Shown: positions 21,578-34,993 of the stretch, one piece after another
How positions within the stretch are numbered: the stretch's first letter is position 1
Layout of the letters: each line of letters starts with the position of its first letter
Assembly (NCBI GenBank): GCA_020466095.1
Contig: CM035807.1
Span: 113,654,286-113,718,285, forward strand
Length of the DNA stretch: 64,000 bases
DNA from: Chlorops oryzae
Taxonomy: Eukaryota > Arthropoda > Insecta > Diptera > Chloropidae
Direction: 5' to 3'
Program-made: the position numbers and the translations under genes
The notes under the pieces: model-generated
What the model saw: only the letters and a program-made list of their open reading frames with translations
The model's database searches: none
Told to the model about the DNA's origin: nothing

Positions 21578-24500
21578 TCAATGGACAACGGAACCTTCTA
21601 TAAATCCGTTTCGAGGCTTTGTGCCTTTGCTTTGCTGTGGCGTTATTGTGATCGTCCTGTTGATGGTGCTCAACGGTTGCAGTAGTGATTTTTTTCTCTT
21701 GGGATCTTTGAAAAGCCTGGAAAGTGACTTTGTCGGATACCAACAGATGAAAATTACACCCGAAGCCAAAAGAATACTGGTGATTATTTGTCCCACGAGT
21801 ATGATAAGCGGAACCATCGCAATTCCCTTGGCAATTTCTTCGGTCACTCGCACACGTTCTTCTGCCCACATTATGGGAATAAATGTACGTTTGATCTTAC
21901 TATAAAGCCTTCGGGGGGGAGCAATGGGATATTAAATTAGATTAGTGTATATATGTGAATGGAGTTTTTTTTATCGAGAACTTACGGAAATCCATCAATA
22001 GATTCTAAAAGATAATTCGCCTGAAATCCTCCTCCAACATCCATTGGAACACCAGAGTTTGGCTCAAGGGTTATAAAGAACTCATGCTTGTCTCTATCCG
22101 GTTCGAGGCCTTCAATAGCTTCTAGATAGCTTGAATCGGCCTTATAGAAATGTGGATATGACATATACACGGAGGAATTATATTTGCACGGAGCTATGTT
22201 TATAATCCCAGATGCTTCGCATTTGTCGTTAACGCAAAAGCATTTAGCTTCTGGAAATTGTGTTCCTGACAAAAATGAAAACAGAAAAATCGAAATTATT
22301 TAATAAGAAAAAATTTTTCAGTAGAAAAGAATTTCGTTCTTTACAAACCATTGTCCACAGATCGTTGGCCACCACCGAATCTATACGTTTTAACACCATG
22401 AATCTCCATTGTTTCCACATAGTCCAGTGGAATGGAACGACAAAGATTCGGGATATATATCGATATTGTGTCGTTCGTGGAAAGATTTGGTGGAAAGAAT
22501 TCACCCATTGCCCCCTTAACACGACCGCATTCGCCAGGAAATCGTCCATTGTGCTCTAAGCCATTCCATGCATGTATTTGACCCATTTTGTAAACGTCAT
22601 CGGCTCCAGTGTATACATTAAAATGACCATCGTACGTAGAGCTGCCGTTACGTGAAAAAAGCCAGCCAACGCGACTGAAGGGTACCTCAATTTTACTTGA
22701 AAATTTCGAGAGAAAACTTCCCAGTGTCACAAATGGATGTGAGTATCCCTTAAATATCCATTCATCAGCTGTTCTCGTTGTCGTTATTTTCTCGTGATAG
22801 AGATCGAATGCCCTATTTAGCATTCCCTTCTCGAATGCATTGCCATCTTTAGCGCGCAACGCAGCTACCTGAAAGTGAAAGTGAAATTCGAAGAAAAAAG
22901 TTATTATTATTATTTTCGATTGGCAATATCTTTACTCACGTGTGCCACTGTATTAACTGATGTTACAAGATCTTGCAGGGATCCATTACTGCCGGCGGCA
23001 TCAAAGTAGAAGGTCGACTTTCTTCGAAAAGAAACGGAATGATTGTGATTGTGCCATACCATGTCGACTTTATCTGGAATTTCTCGAAAGCGGTAAGGAC
23101 CCAACTGTTGGAAACGTGGCTTTTTCTTTGAGCCTGCATAAAAGTCTTCGGGATTTGTCCAATTGAAAAGATATACATCGAAGAAGAGAGGTATTGGCGA
23201 TACTTTCCAGCCACCGTAGGTTGGTGACGTTGGCCTTAGTGCCAACTCCTGAAGAATAAAGGATAAAGAAGACAGTTTTTTTTGAGATACAATATTCAAA
23301 ACTCTTATCTTTATTGCCCTTATTCTCTCCATTATTGAGCGTCGGGATTCTCTTGAAATCTTCTAAAAAAAAACAAAAACTTTGCCCCCCTAAATAATTT
23401 CTCTAAGGACTTTTCGCTCCAAAGTCTCCGCTTAAGACCAGAAACTGCCCTTTATGTAGAGAAGATAGTAAGTAAGTAGGTTACAGTCTTCAATAAATAA
23501 CAACATCGAACTATAATTAAGGCCCTTCAGAGAGAATCCATTCAAAATAAATCATAACATTAAATTTCTATGTCTAATCAAGCAGTTAATCTCAAAAATC
23601 AAAGGGTGATCATTGTGAATTAAGATGCATGGCATAACTTAAGTTCATGTGGATTGAATGGCAGTCCATTCTAGTCACGATGGCACAAGGTTTGTTTTTT
23701 TTTTTCGTAGCTCTGTCTTGCTTGCTTGTCTTGAAGACCTCAAGTTAATGTTCGAAAAACTATGTCAATCATTTTTTGAAATATTTAGTATAGTAGAATG
23801 CCGATTATTGGAATCAAATAAAACCAAGACTATTCCGTCTTATCAAAAACCCGGTTACTTGATTTCAAATCAAATCAAACAGTAATTAAATTTGAATAAT
23901 TGAAATTGTTAAATTGATGGGTTCGAAATTCATACATTTTTTATTATTTTTTGTATAAGAACAGTAAAGAATGAGTCCGGATAATCGGATATCCGGATAA
24001 CCACATATAATGTATATGGATAATCGAGTATCTAGACAATATTATATTCGGATAATTAGTTATCCGGATAATCGGATATCATCATCATCGGGTATACGGA
24101 CGATTGTATATCCGTATAATTGGATATCCGGATAATAGGATATTTGTATAGTCGGATATATGAATAACAGGTTATATGGATAGTCAAATATTCCGATAAT
24201 CGAAAATCCTGCTAATCCGATATACGCATTATCTAATATCCTGATAATCAGATAACCACATGCATATGTCTGTATATGGATAATCCAGTATCTGCACAAT
24301 CTTATAAGTATTTGGATAATTCGATAGCCGGATAATCAGATATCCGATTATTTGGATTGTAGAATATCCGAATAATGGATAATATTGATAATCTAATATC
24401 CGGATAATTGGATATCCGGATAATTGGATGTCCGGATAATCGGATATCCCAATAATAGAATATCCGGATAATCGAAATTATGCGTTATCTTATATCCTTA

Positions 24501-27333
24501 TGATCGGATATCTCGATAATCGATTATCCGATAAATCGGATAACCGGATAATCGAGATTCCACTGTATTCGTTTTTTTTTCCGTTGCTCAAGTACAAAGT
24601 TTCTTTCCGCCAAATTCCTCAAAACGATCGTGTTCAAATTTGATTGATAGACTTGTCGTCACTTTGTCGTTGGCGCCGGTTAAATCATGAAAAGTGCAAA
24701 TTGCACGCAAGTCAATCGTCGTATCAATGAAAGACAGAAAACGCGACAGCTCGAATTAATCTCACAAATTTAAAAGCATAAAAACAAATCAATTTCTTCC
24801 CATAAAAAAAAAAATAGAGAATAAATTGCAAACATCGAGAAATTGTGCATACCTGCTCCAGATTACAAAATACATCGCTGCAAATGGGCATAACAAAAGT
24901 TCGCTTATCGATCAACTTTCGGGGAAAACTGAACTCACTACAATGTTTCGTCGAACATGACATATAGTGCCATTAAATAGCCGTAATCACTGATAACGCA
25001 TTAAAAGTTTTATTGTTGTTGTCTTTCTGTACCTATTAATAAAGTCTCGCGTAATGTCTGGGTATATATGCTTTCCAGATAGGAAAAGTTATGAGTAGAC
25101 CGGCGACGAGGAAGATTTGTGGGGTAAATCAAAGGGCATGATAGTGAAATCATGAAAAAAATAGACCGATAAAGTTATCACAAGGCATAAATTTATTTTT
25201 CTTTGATAAAAGGCGGGATTTTTTAAAGCTTCTTTGGCACTAAAGACGAAAGAAAGAGGGGTGTCTAGAGTTTCATATTCATGAAGTTGCTCTACCTTCT
25301 AAGTAATACACGGTGGAACATGTAAACTGTAAACAAAGCTTTGACTGCAGATCCTGCAGGTGCTTGGTACATGTGGAAAATCCCTATATTTGCTTCTGAT
25401 AGATTGGCTGCAGGTCAATTTTTAATCGATCTCGAAAAGTTTGGCCGAGAATTAATTTGCGCGCTTATTTATTTCCATATCTCGCAAACCGTTCAATATT
25501 TTATTATCCTTTCTATTAGAAAGTTTTAGCATTATGTATGGAGGAAGAACTGTAGCAATAACTGACCCGAAAATCTCCACCTATTAGCTAAAAATAGGAA
25601 AAATATAATAAATTTAAAATTTTTCAATATTTCTGCCTTTAAGCGCCCAAACCGGTAGGATTAAAAAAATTTGTTGATAAAAATGAAGAAAAAAATAAAA
25701 TTCGATAACTCCTTCGAGTACTCCAAATGCATCCGAGGGTGACTTGATATAGTTTTGAAACGGCAAAGTTGAACATTTTTGTCCGAGTATGTGCCTTTTA
25801 TTTAGAAAAAGTTTGATTGATCAAGCTCGTGAAAATTCATTGACAGGTAATATTTTAGAGAGATACTCTTGTATTTTTATTTGGGATTCATTTCCAAATT
25901 AGCCATGAAAAGGACTAAAGCTTTCTAGACTATGTGTATAATTTATTCGCCTTTATAAGTATTTGTTAGAATGTCTTTAGTTCTAAGAACTTTAAGGATA
26001 TTAGTCCCAACTGAATGTGAAGGTGAAGGTATAGGGGCCTCGTTTCTTAAAAAATAAGTTTTTCAGTTTTTTAACCCTCCAAACTGTTGACAGCAGTCCC
26101 TTAAAACCACAAACCCCAAAAAAACCCTGGAATTTTGAAAGAGACATTGATATTTTCTATAATCATAGACGCGACAATGAGATCCTTTATTAATCAAAAA
26201 TACATACAAGTAGATATAAGGAGAATTTTAAAATTTTTGTAGAATGTATTATCCCTATGGGCCGCTCCGTAGCAACCCAGGGGCTAGGAGGATGCTTTTC
26301 CTCCACGCGTTTCGTTTTCCCCCCACGCTTTTTCTGCGTTCAATGAAGAAAAAAAATTATTAAAATTTTTAATAATTTATGGAAAATCGAAAAATTTTCC
26401 CCCAACGCAAAGTCGGATTGCTATGGGCCTAGCAATGGGAGTGAAAGAGTTAAAAGTAAAGTGCTTAAAGCACTTTGTAATGATCGTAAATCTGGAACCG
26501 CACGACTGCCATGACAATTATCATCTTAACTTAATAAGTACTTATTTTACAGGCAGGTTAATGGATTTAAGCGCGAAGAGCAGAAAATGTTTCGTATAAC
26601 CTTAACTAATCCTACAACTACTGGGGAAAGTGTAATTTTAAGCGCTTTGATTGATAACCCGACCGACCGATTTTAGTGAAAAATTTTCTGATAACAAATA
26701 GGAGCCCATTAAAAAAGCACATGACTCGAAGGCATGACTCTTTGAACATCCTGTTGTATATATTTGGTTGCCAAAAAAAAATTTCAGATAAAAATATTTT
26801 CGATCATGTTATGACAATGCGTATTATATTTCTCTATTTGGATGAATTATGCCAAAAGGCTGCGTTACTCTTGACCGAACGCCATTTTTTTTTAAATAAA
26901 TGAATCATCTGATTTGGTTTGTGCAATACACCATTCCTATGGAAGAAATTTCTGAGAACAATATACCAAGGCAGAAAAGAAAAAAAAATATATACATAGT
27001 TCTTGAGGGAAGTAGGTAGGTACTCACATACATAGGTTCAGTTAACAATAAATGAGCCATCAAAAAATTTGAACATACATATGTATGTAGATTAGATAAG
27101 TAAACATGAAAAGACCTGCTGATTTAGACATTTCCGTTAAAAGGGCATTTTCGAAGCAATTCATTATCGCTTATCTAGAAAAAATGTTAACTGAAGTATA
27201 TACTCACCTTCCCTCGTAATCGCGTGAAAATATCGATCCAGTTTATATACATATAGACTCCAGCTGCAAAAAAAATTGTCCCAAGCGACAAAATTACGAT
27301 TTGACATATGCAGCCGCAATGTTTCCTCGCCAT
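21578..27333 (-). CDS. CD36/SR-B scavenger receptor A (croquemort-like), complete
   Basis: CD36-family proteins are two-pass membrane glycoproteins that bind lipids, lipoproteins, carotenoids or apoptotic cells. Five exons (27333-27208, 23248-22940, 22868-22349, 22265-21986, 21899-21578) give 1557 nt, or 518 residues, in frame. The short N-terminal tail and membrane helix (about 9-31) come from exon 1. Family signatures follow: FNWTNPEDF (from about 70), LGPYRF, VSFRRKSTFYFD, the YTGADD segment, GAMGEFFPPN, LCRSIPLDY and the cysteine cluster KCFCVNDKCEASG. The C-terminal helix spans about 440-465. The start is the first ATG after an acceptor at 27393 and has a good context (AACCATGG). Intron 1 is about 4 kb and carries a pogo-like minisatellite and a dispersed repeat. 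The ligand cannot be inferred. Confidence 0.93.
23791..24565. mobile_element. pogo-like MITE with internal minisatellite
   Basis: The left end (TAGTAGAATGCCGATTATTG) and the right end read in reverse (CAGTGGAATCTCGATTATCC) agree at about 15 of 21 positions. Both sides are flanked by TA. From about 23970 to 24550 the interior is a degenerate minisatellite of units near GGATAATCGGATATCC, the same CGATTATCCG word that forms the terminal repeat. It lies in intron 1 of receptor A. Confidence 0.65.
25385..25685 (+). repeat. Dispersed family F, copy 1
   Basis: It is similar to 57388-57680 and 60335-60635 on the plus strand and 37745-38020 on the minus strand. Shared words in order are GGCCGAGAATTAA, a CTCGCAAACCGTTCAATATT block, AGTTTTAG, ACTGACCCGAAAA and TCCACCTATTAGCTAAAAAT. 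No open frame is conserved, and the class is unknown. Confidence 0.7.
25686..27207. other. Rest of receptor A intron 1
   Basis: No gene is seen. A short stretch at about 26255-26430 has words in opposite orientation (CTATGGGCC twice, CCCCCA and related), possibly another decayed transposon. Confidence 0.35.
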
Positions 27334-28008
27334 GGTTGGAAGAATATTTTTTAGATTACAGCGATTCGTTGAGGCTGTTAACGCTGTTTTGAGCTGGAAA
27401 AAAGCGAATTTTTATTTTAACTGCAACTCTCTATGAGGGCGTAAAAAATCAGAATCACCAGAGAGTATTAAATGGCTGGTTAAAAAATAGTACAGAGAAA
27501 ACCGGGAAAAATTAGAATCGGCCTGTATACAATTTTCTGCGAACGTATAGCATCCCATTTTAGAAATGTCAGACACAAAATTAACTTTCTTTCAAAAATG
27601 AATGTCATTCTACCTGTCAAAGTAAAGTACCGATTACTTGCAATTCAAATTTAAAACACTAGGTCACCCAACCTGTGTGTTGAGGTCCCTCATGTCGCCT
27701 TTAAAAAAATACAGAAATTTTTCTTCGTATTTCAAAATGATTCGAATCTATCAAAGGTCCGAATCTATTTCGAGACTCTCTGGTTTCGTTCTTTATCATC
27801 TAAAAACTATAAATACTCTCTAATTCAATCATTCAGTCGAACATTTTTCTCTCAAACTGTTTCAAAACATTGCGACTGTTGTTATCAAAATCGCAATCGT
27901 CTCGCTGAGCTTAAAATGTTTACTGTAGCTGATGAATCAGTGGAATTTTTGTAAAAAAAATCTTAGCCTTCAATATCATCATAGTTCTTGGAACTTTAAT
28001 CCTTGCAG

Positions 28009-28445
28009 ATTGTCCGTTTTTACTGCTGTCGCTACGCAACGAAACCCTGAGAGCGGCGAAAAACGGGAAAAATGATGGCAGCACTTCAAGCTCAGCTGCT
28101 CGGGCTTTTTTCCCCGCAGTGCTAATTAGCAACACTAGTTGCTTCAAGGCTTTTAAGTTTCCAGCAGTCGATTACGTCGCGCGAATTCTTTCTCATCCTT
28201 TTTATAAGTGAACAGCATCGTGTTAAATAGTTTCCACCCGGTTTTTTCGAGTATTTCGGTTCTTTTCGGACATCATCCCGGAATCAGTGTTCGACAGCTC
28301 CCTCAACATCATCCGAAGTCAGCATCAGCATCGCAGCGCAATTTGAAAGGTACGTAGTTGGTTCTTTTTTCTTATCTTTGAAACGATTTCTCCATTGCCC
28401 CATTATTTGGTCGGACGACCAATTGACCTTGGTGGCACAGACACA
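28009..28445 (+). repeat. Unclassified dispersed repeat, copy 2 (upstream of receptor A)
   Basis: This is the second member of the family at 15232-15810, in the same orientation. It begins ATTGTCCGTTTTT and contains GCGGCGAAAAACGGGAAAAA, GCACTTCAAGCTCAGCTGCT, a single CGTCGCGCGAATTC subunit, then GAAAGGTACGTAG and TTGACCTTGGTGGCACA. It lies about 0.68 kb upstream of the receptor A start codon. Confidence 0.65.
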
Positions 28446-29724
28446 GATAAAGGCGAAACATCTATTTTAGTTCCTTCTTCGATTTCCGACTGAGAAAAGT
28501 GGGAACCACGGTTGAACGATGAAGTTGAATGTCACTTGCCGCGAAACAATCGAGACTTTTGCGCAGTTATTGAGCCTTTTGTAATACTTGAAGCTTGAAT
28601 AAATGGACTTATAAAATCGTTCAGTTATGACTCAGACAAAGACTTCTCGTTTCAATTGAGCGGATAATCTTGAAAAAAATTTTATTGAATTATAAGTTCA
28701 ATAAATCGACTTTCTTTTTGTATAAAATTCCGTTTTAAAACTCAATTGAAAACGGTTCGAATAAATTAAATCATACCGACTCTCTCCGCAATGTCTTCTA
28801 ATGCCTGCTTTTCAATGGCGCAGCGATTCCTGAAAGTATTCAACACATCCAAGCGTATGGAACCAGTTTTAGATCAACTGCGATTTTCATTGTAATTTAT
28901 TGTAAATCGTTGCATGTGTTGAGAATTTGCATGAATTGCTACGCCATCGGAAGCGAGACAAAATTTTATTTCAATCTAAAATTTTACTTTTCTTTAATGA
29001 ATAAAATAAAATCACGTAACTGTAAGTTTTCGCTTGAGTACTCCTGAGCGATTTCGATGTTATATTTTATTGACAAAGCAATCGACGAGCAATAGAAATT
29101 ATAAAAAAATATATATATCTATAAATATAGTTTATTTGAAATGCAATAAATTTTCAAGTGATCATCAAAGATAAAATTTTCGGAAACAAATTAGAGAACG
29201 ATTTCAATACTTTGACGCACGGCCATAGGCATGACCGTTCATTGGTATACAACGTATGTATGTTTATATAATATTTCCCTTGTACTCGACTACATTTGGT
29301 GGGTCCGAGGGATCTGGTGAACTCGCTGATAGCGCACAGTCATCAATTCAAACAGTTTATTTACTTGTTGGCAATGAGTTTTTGCGGTTTTTAGCGAAGC
29401 TTTTTTTTTAGCGATTTATTTACATAAATTAATTTAAGTCTATAAGAGCGACTTTTTTGTCTCACTTTATATCAATAATTGAGAATTTTATTTCTTGCAG
29501 CCTTCATTAGTTTATTTAATTACAAATTTTATATCTAAAATACGTGAAATCAACGTTTTGTCATTGCGCGATTGCATAAAAACGTAGCCTGAACGTATGA
29601 AACACGCAACGTGAATTCACTTAATTATTGCGTTCTCCCTACTTTTGGGCAACGTTTTCACGCAATCGGTTTTCGATTTACTCAAAAAAAAATATAGGAA
29701 CACGCCAAAAATAAATTCAAGCTT
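28446..29724. other. Non-coding DNA upstream of receptor A
   Basis: No gene or recognised repeat is seen. Confidence 0.35.
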
Positions 29725-29870
29725 TTAACTTCTTGGATTTTAAAGGCCGAAAAACGTGGCCAATTCCTCCATTTTGTCCAATCGGTTGCATCTTCCGCGG
29801 TAAGTCCTACAGCCTCGAGGTCCCATTTTACTGTATCCATCCAACGCTGTTTTGAACCCTCTCTTTATCA
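29725..29870 (-). mobile_element. LINE 3' fragment
   Basis: The minus strand reads QRWMDTVKWDLEAVGLTAED and then WTKWRNWPR. This is the C-terminal tail typical of a non-LTR retrotransposon polyprotein (the GRPK-RW-D region). It is the same family as 39535-39745. Only the 3' end is present. Confidence 0.6.
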
Positions 29871-31547
29871 GCAACCTTGTAATTTTTAGAGTGACCTATT
29901 TTTTCTTCTTTTTTTCTATAAATGTTTCGGCTAACCTATGTGATCATTTCAAACTTGAAACGTCTAAAAAATGCCGACAATTTTAACCGGCATCCGATTG
30001 TTTACTTCTCCCCTACACAAATAACCGGAGCCGTGATATTTCGGCAACGTTTTGACAACGTGCGACTGAATTCCTCATTTCGCTGATATCGTGTTTGCCG
30101 AAGTCATTGGCCATAGGTTGACCTTAGAGGGGCGTTAAACATTTGAGATAATTTCATTTGTCGCTTTATAAATTTATGCAGATGAATTTTTAAACCAGTG
30201 GGGTAGCGAGGACTATTCTAGACATGGGCGAGATGAATTAGCGAGGCATATAACATTTTATTATTTTATTAATAAACATATAACATTTTTTTATACTTAC
30301 GAGCTATGCATGTATCCTTCAATCTTATGCTTATGTGGCCCAATTGGACGCGATGGCCCACTTGCCCACGCCTAACTACGCCACTAGTTTAAACAATCGA
30401 ATTATCAACAAGATGCTCGAAAGCGATTCCTAAGCGTTTTTGTTTCTTTATTTTTCGTTTTTGTTTATAGAGTCAATAAACTTTCGAACGTCTGAGGTAT
30501 ATGAACATCTCACGAAGATACAATAGATCTTCAGCCATAATTATATCGCGGATGTGATGCTAAATTTGGCAATGATTCGTGGGCTCTGAAACGTTATAAC
30601 TTTTAAGAAAAGCTGGCTAAGACTATCTATCAATTGAGGTTATTAGTTATTTCGAATAAAAAAGAGCTGTCAGCAATTGAAATGCTCGACTATTTTATTT
30701 TTGATAAATTTTTAAATATATAAATGCGCATTTAAATTAATCGAGATCTAAGTGCGTATTAATTAAATACGTCAACATTGAACTTTTTTCGATAAATGTC
30801 ATTTTGCAAATCATAATTCTCCAGCTGTTTATTTAATTCTGCTGCCACACAATGAAGTCATTGTAGGTTTCCAGAAAAAATATATACCTAAGTATTAACT
30901 ACTTAATGTCCAAAATCTACGGTAACTTTTTTCTGGAATGTCACGTTCTTTTTATTGTCAAAGATTTGTTCAAAAATACTGTTAACACTAATTTTCGTAT
31001 TTATGTCATTTGTCAGAAAGATTTTTATTCAATTTTTATCACCTTAAACAATGTTATAAATTTTCATAAAACCTTATCACGATCATTATTTGTCAAAACA
31101 GAAATGATCCATATGCACCAAAGTTCAACAATTGACTTCTAAAGCCAAATTAGTTCATATAAAATAATTAGTCAAAGAGAAAAAATAAAAATATTTTAAT
31201 TCAAAGTCTTTGGAAGTGAGAATTTTCGCACATATGTTTCCATTTGAATACCCTAGTACGAGAAAAAATAACCCTGAGAACATAAGAAGTAATTTCTTAA
31301 ATCGACTGTACATGCAATAAATATTTTTGAGTGCTTTGAATAGCTTTCAGAACTTCCGGTCCAATAACAAAATCATAAAAAAATCGAATTACTTTTTAAC
31401 ACGGGAAGACATTATTATTATTGAGGCTATAAAGGCACCACTACCGCAAAGATCTTTTGTACTGCCCATGTTCCCTTAGAAGAGGTTGGAACTGTTTGTG
31501 AGTCTCAGAATTTTCAAGACACCTTATCCTTCACAATTATGTTTCAT
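29871..31547. other. Non-coding DNA
   Basis: This is A+T-rich with no gene seen. An ORF at 30906-31142 has no recognisable domain. Confidence 0.35.
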
Positions 31548-32392
31548 CCAGTGATAATTTTTGCATCAAGTGATCATTTCTGCATCAAGTGATCATTTTT
31601 GCTTCAAGTGATCATTTTGCATCAAGTGATCATTTTTGCTTCAAGTGATTATTTTTGTATCAAGTGATCATTTTTGCATCAAGTGATCATTTTTGCATCA
31701 AGTGATCATTTCTGCTTCAAGTGATCATTTTTGCATCAAGTGATCATTTTTGCATCAAGTGATCATTTTTCAATCAAGTGATCATTTTTGCATCAAGTGA
31801 TCATTTTTGCATCAAGTGATCATTTTTGCATCAAGTGATCATTTTTGCATCAAGTGATCATTTTTGCATCAAGTGATCATTTTTGCATCAAGTGATCATT
31901 TTTGCATCAAGTGATCATTTTTGCATCAAGTGATCATTTTTGCATCAAGTGATCATTTTTGCATCAAGTGATCATTTTTGCATCAAGTGATCATTTTTGC
32001 TTCAAGTGATTTGCATCAAGTTTTGCATCAAGTGATCATTTTTGCATCAAGTGATCATTTTTGCATCAAGTGATCATTTTTGCATCAAGTGATCATTTTT
32101 GCATCAAGTGATCATTTTTGCATCAAGTGATCATTTTTGCATCAAGTGATCATTTTTGCATCAAGTGATCATTTTTGCATCAAGTGATCATTTTTGCATC
32201 AAGTGATCATTTTTGCATCAAGTGATCATTTTTGCATCAAGTGATCATTTTTGCATCAAGTGATCAATTTTTGCATCAAGTGATCATTTTTGCATCAAGT
32301 GATCATTTTTTCATATTCAAGTGATCATTTTTGCATCAAGTGATCATTTTTGCATCAAGTGATCATTTTATCAAGTGATATTTGCACAAGTG
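31548..32392. repeat. 19-bp satellite array, about 44 copies
   Basis: The array is built on the unit CATCAAGTGATCATTTTTG. The central part (about 31790-31990 and 32040-32260) is nearly perfect, while the edges have variants such as CTTC for CATC and shortened units. Each unit contains the palindrome TGATCA. There are no spacers, so it is not a CRISPR-like array. Confidence 0.97.
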
Positions 32393-33239
32393 ACATGTTT
32401 TGCTCAATATATTTTTCAATGACAATTCTAAGACTTTTCCGCTTTTCAAGTACATTGCTCAGGATATTCTGCTTGGATTTTATCAAATCATTTAGCTTTG
32501 GATCCTTGTGGGCATTTCTCAGCACTCATTTACGCTATGTTCTTCTCATTTCCTGATCAGTTCGATTCTGAAGCTATAATTAGTCCCGCAGAAAGGTTCT
32601 AAATAAGGGGGACACACACTACTCACCCTCTCTTTCAAATATATTTGTATCAACTTAAGCGGTTTTTCCCTTTCATCAGAGACAGTAGTAGGAGTAGTTT
32701 TACACTAAGACTTGTTTTTTATTTTTTTCTTTATTTAAATGTTTCAAGTTAAGTCAGCACGAATTTTAAATCTTTAGCGAGATCATAAATATGCAGTTAT
32801 TAAGATCTTGTTACTTTAAATTTCTTTACACATTCCTTGCAAAAAATTCGCTTTTTTCACTTCAAGTTACTTTTTACGAACAACGCGAGAACTATGATAA
32901 AATATCACTAAAAATATTTCAATAAGGTCAGATCTATCGACAATTTGTCATTTCATATTCCGAAAAATATTTACCAATTGACGCAGTTTGCGACTAAATA
33001 GAATACAAATTTAATCGATTGCTATTTCTTGTGCAAACTAACTGAAAAGGTACCTATATTTTTATCAAAAAGCGACTCAATCGAACACGTGGCTGGCTGC
33101 GCTCTAACGTCCCAGTTGGAAATGTTTCCGCAAGTGACACAAAATCGTAAATAAAAATATATCATCAGAGACATGATTGTTTTGGAATTTACAGTTATTT
33201 TGTTTTTTTTTTGTGTTAATATAAGCCGTTTAACCCTTA
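32393..33239. other. Non-coding DNA
   Basis: No gene or repeat is recognised apart from satellite decay at the left edge. Confidence 0.3.
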
Positions 33240-33447
33240 GATACCATATGTTGGTTGGTTGGTTAGTGTGGCTGCCAACAAGGGTGACACACTTAGGCGT
33301 TGTGATACCACGAAAAATGGAAACCAAAGAAAACAGAAACAGAAAAAAAAACGACACAATGAACATCCACGCCCGAGCTGGGAGTTGAACCCAGAGCCTC
33401 TCGCATCGTATGTTGGCATATTAACCAACTCTGCCACGGATGCCGGC
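33240..33447 (-). mobile_element. tRNA-derived SINE, copy 1
   Basis: The minus strand has a perfect polymerase III A box TGGCAGAGTTGG (33436-33425) and a B box GGTTCAACTCC (33391-33381), 33 bp apart. A non-tRNA body and a 3' tail of AACC repeats follow. Related copies lie at 36685-36856 and 54694-54846. It is a SINE rather than a tRNA gene because the region does not close into an acceptor stem and carries a body and tail. Confidence 0.82.
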
Positions 33448-34820
33448 ATTCCATATACTAGTTCTGAGAAATATTTTTATATTCCAGAATTGAGTTGTTT
33501 TTTCTTATTGTGCTCTCCTATGGTAAAAGCCGATCATTCGATCTGACGCACTCTTTTTACGCACTTGAGATACGTGATACGTATGGTATGTATGAAGAAA
33601 AGTTTTATTACACATATGGTGCCATATTATGAACACTCAGGTATGCTCTAGTAATCGAATCCGTATAAAAAAAAATCGGAATCAATGTAATTTCAATATA
33701 AAACTAAGTGGTTTGAATTTTTTTTTTATTCCGATAATTCGATAATTTCTCGTTAATTCTTCTTACCAGTTTTAATTCAAAGTATTATAGTAGGTATCTT
33801 TTAGAAACAGTAAAATAGCTAATGCGATATCTTATTCATGATAGAGTAGATATCTTTTGAATTAACCCATTTGCAGCCGCTGCAACTAAACAGGTACATA
33901 CGAATGATCCTCATAGTCAACCAATTTTGAGCCGAAAACAACAAATAAGTCTTGATATTGTTCAACAAATCGAACAGCCGGCCCAAAATGGGTTAAGGCT
34001 TTCGTACAAAAAAAAAAATGGAAATTTCCAAAAATTTTCTTGTTCCATCGGAAAAAAGGTGCAATAATTAATGGCAAGATACATTTTTTTTTTGAAATTT
34101 AATACGATTTTCATAGGTTTCGTGCTTATGTCTTCACTATGAATGGATTAAAAGTTTATTCGGGCATGAAAGGGTTAAAAAGACCACACCTGAGAATATT
34201 TTTGTCGAACACAAGCATTATGATGATTTTGTATTATGATTTTCGTTCAATATTTCCTCCTGGGTGTTTGCCGAACCACTTGCATTTCAAGTGCTCATAG
34301 GCACACATATGCATGTATGCTTGTGTGGGTGTTAACAACAGTGCATTTGTGTTCGAAATAGTAAGAACAAATTAAATGGGTATTTTTACTGAAACTGTCC
34401 TTATTATTTCGAACACGTCTGCGTCATACATTCATACATGAAAACTTACATACATCCCTGCAGAAATTTCAACTAGTGCTGTACTAGTACTTTACTAGTG
34501 CAAAAGGCACCAGTACTAGTTCTTTTCTATACCCTTGCCCATATAAAAATTCTGTAGAAAATCAGTACAACATCTGTACAGGAAAGCACTAGTACAGTAT
34601 GCACCAAAACTATTCTAGTACTTTTATAGGCAATTGGGTAAATTTGCACCAGTTAAATACCAGTGCTGTTTACGGGAAAAAGGTACTAGAATCGTTGATT
34701 TTCCCCCCTATTTCCTTAAGTAAATAATGGGAAGAAGCATTTATGTTCAGTCACTATCGATTGATTTGTAGTTCAACTTTGATTAACGGATACGATTATT
34801 CCAATTATCACTAGTATGTA
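33448..34820. other. Non-coding DNA
   Basis: No gene is seen. Between about 34470 and 34630 ACTAGTAC-type words recur, and similar words return at 35020-35080 after the inserted pogo-like MITE. This suggests an older element interrupted by the MITE. Confidence 0.35.
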
Positions 34821-34993
34821 CAGTGAACTACGGATAAATGCAACACGAATAAATGCAAAAACCTCATAAATGCAAGCTGCTTTGAAGCCTTTTTTATCCG
34901 TTCTTATGAAAATATGCACGGATTAATGCAAATAACGCATAAGTGCACAAGAATTCGATCAAAAAACGTGTTGCATTTATCCGTACTCTACTG
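34821..34993. mobile_element. pogo-like MITE, 173 bp
   Basis: Terminal inverted repeats of 27 bp (34821-34847 and 34967-34993) have three mismatches. They begin CAGT and share TACGGATAAATGCAACACG. TA lies on each side (34819-34820, 34994-34995). The interior repeats the ATAAATGCAA word. There is no coding capacity. Confidence 0.85.

Noticed and set aside
21423..21905. 160-codon ORF on the plus strand
   Set aside because: It is antisense to the last coding exon of receptor A; the minus strand encodes the CD36 C-terminal helix in the correct phase.
31548..32392. CRISPR-like array
   Set aside because: The units are contiguous with no unique spacers, and the host is an animal genome.
33381..33436. 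A tRNA gene
   Set aside because: A and B boxes are present but no acceptor stem closes, and a SINE body and tail follow. Two relatives elsewhere share the body.
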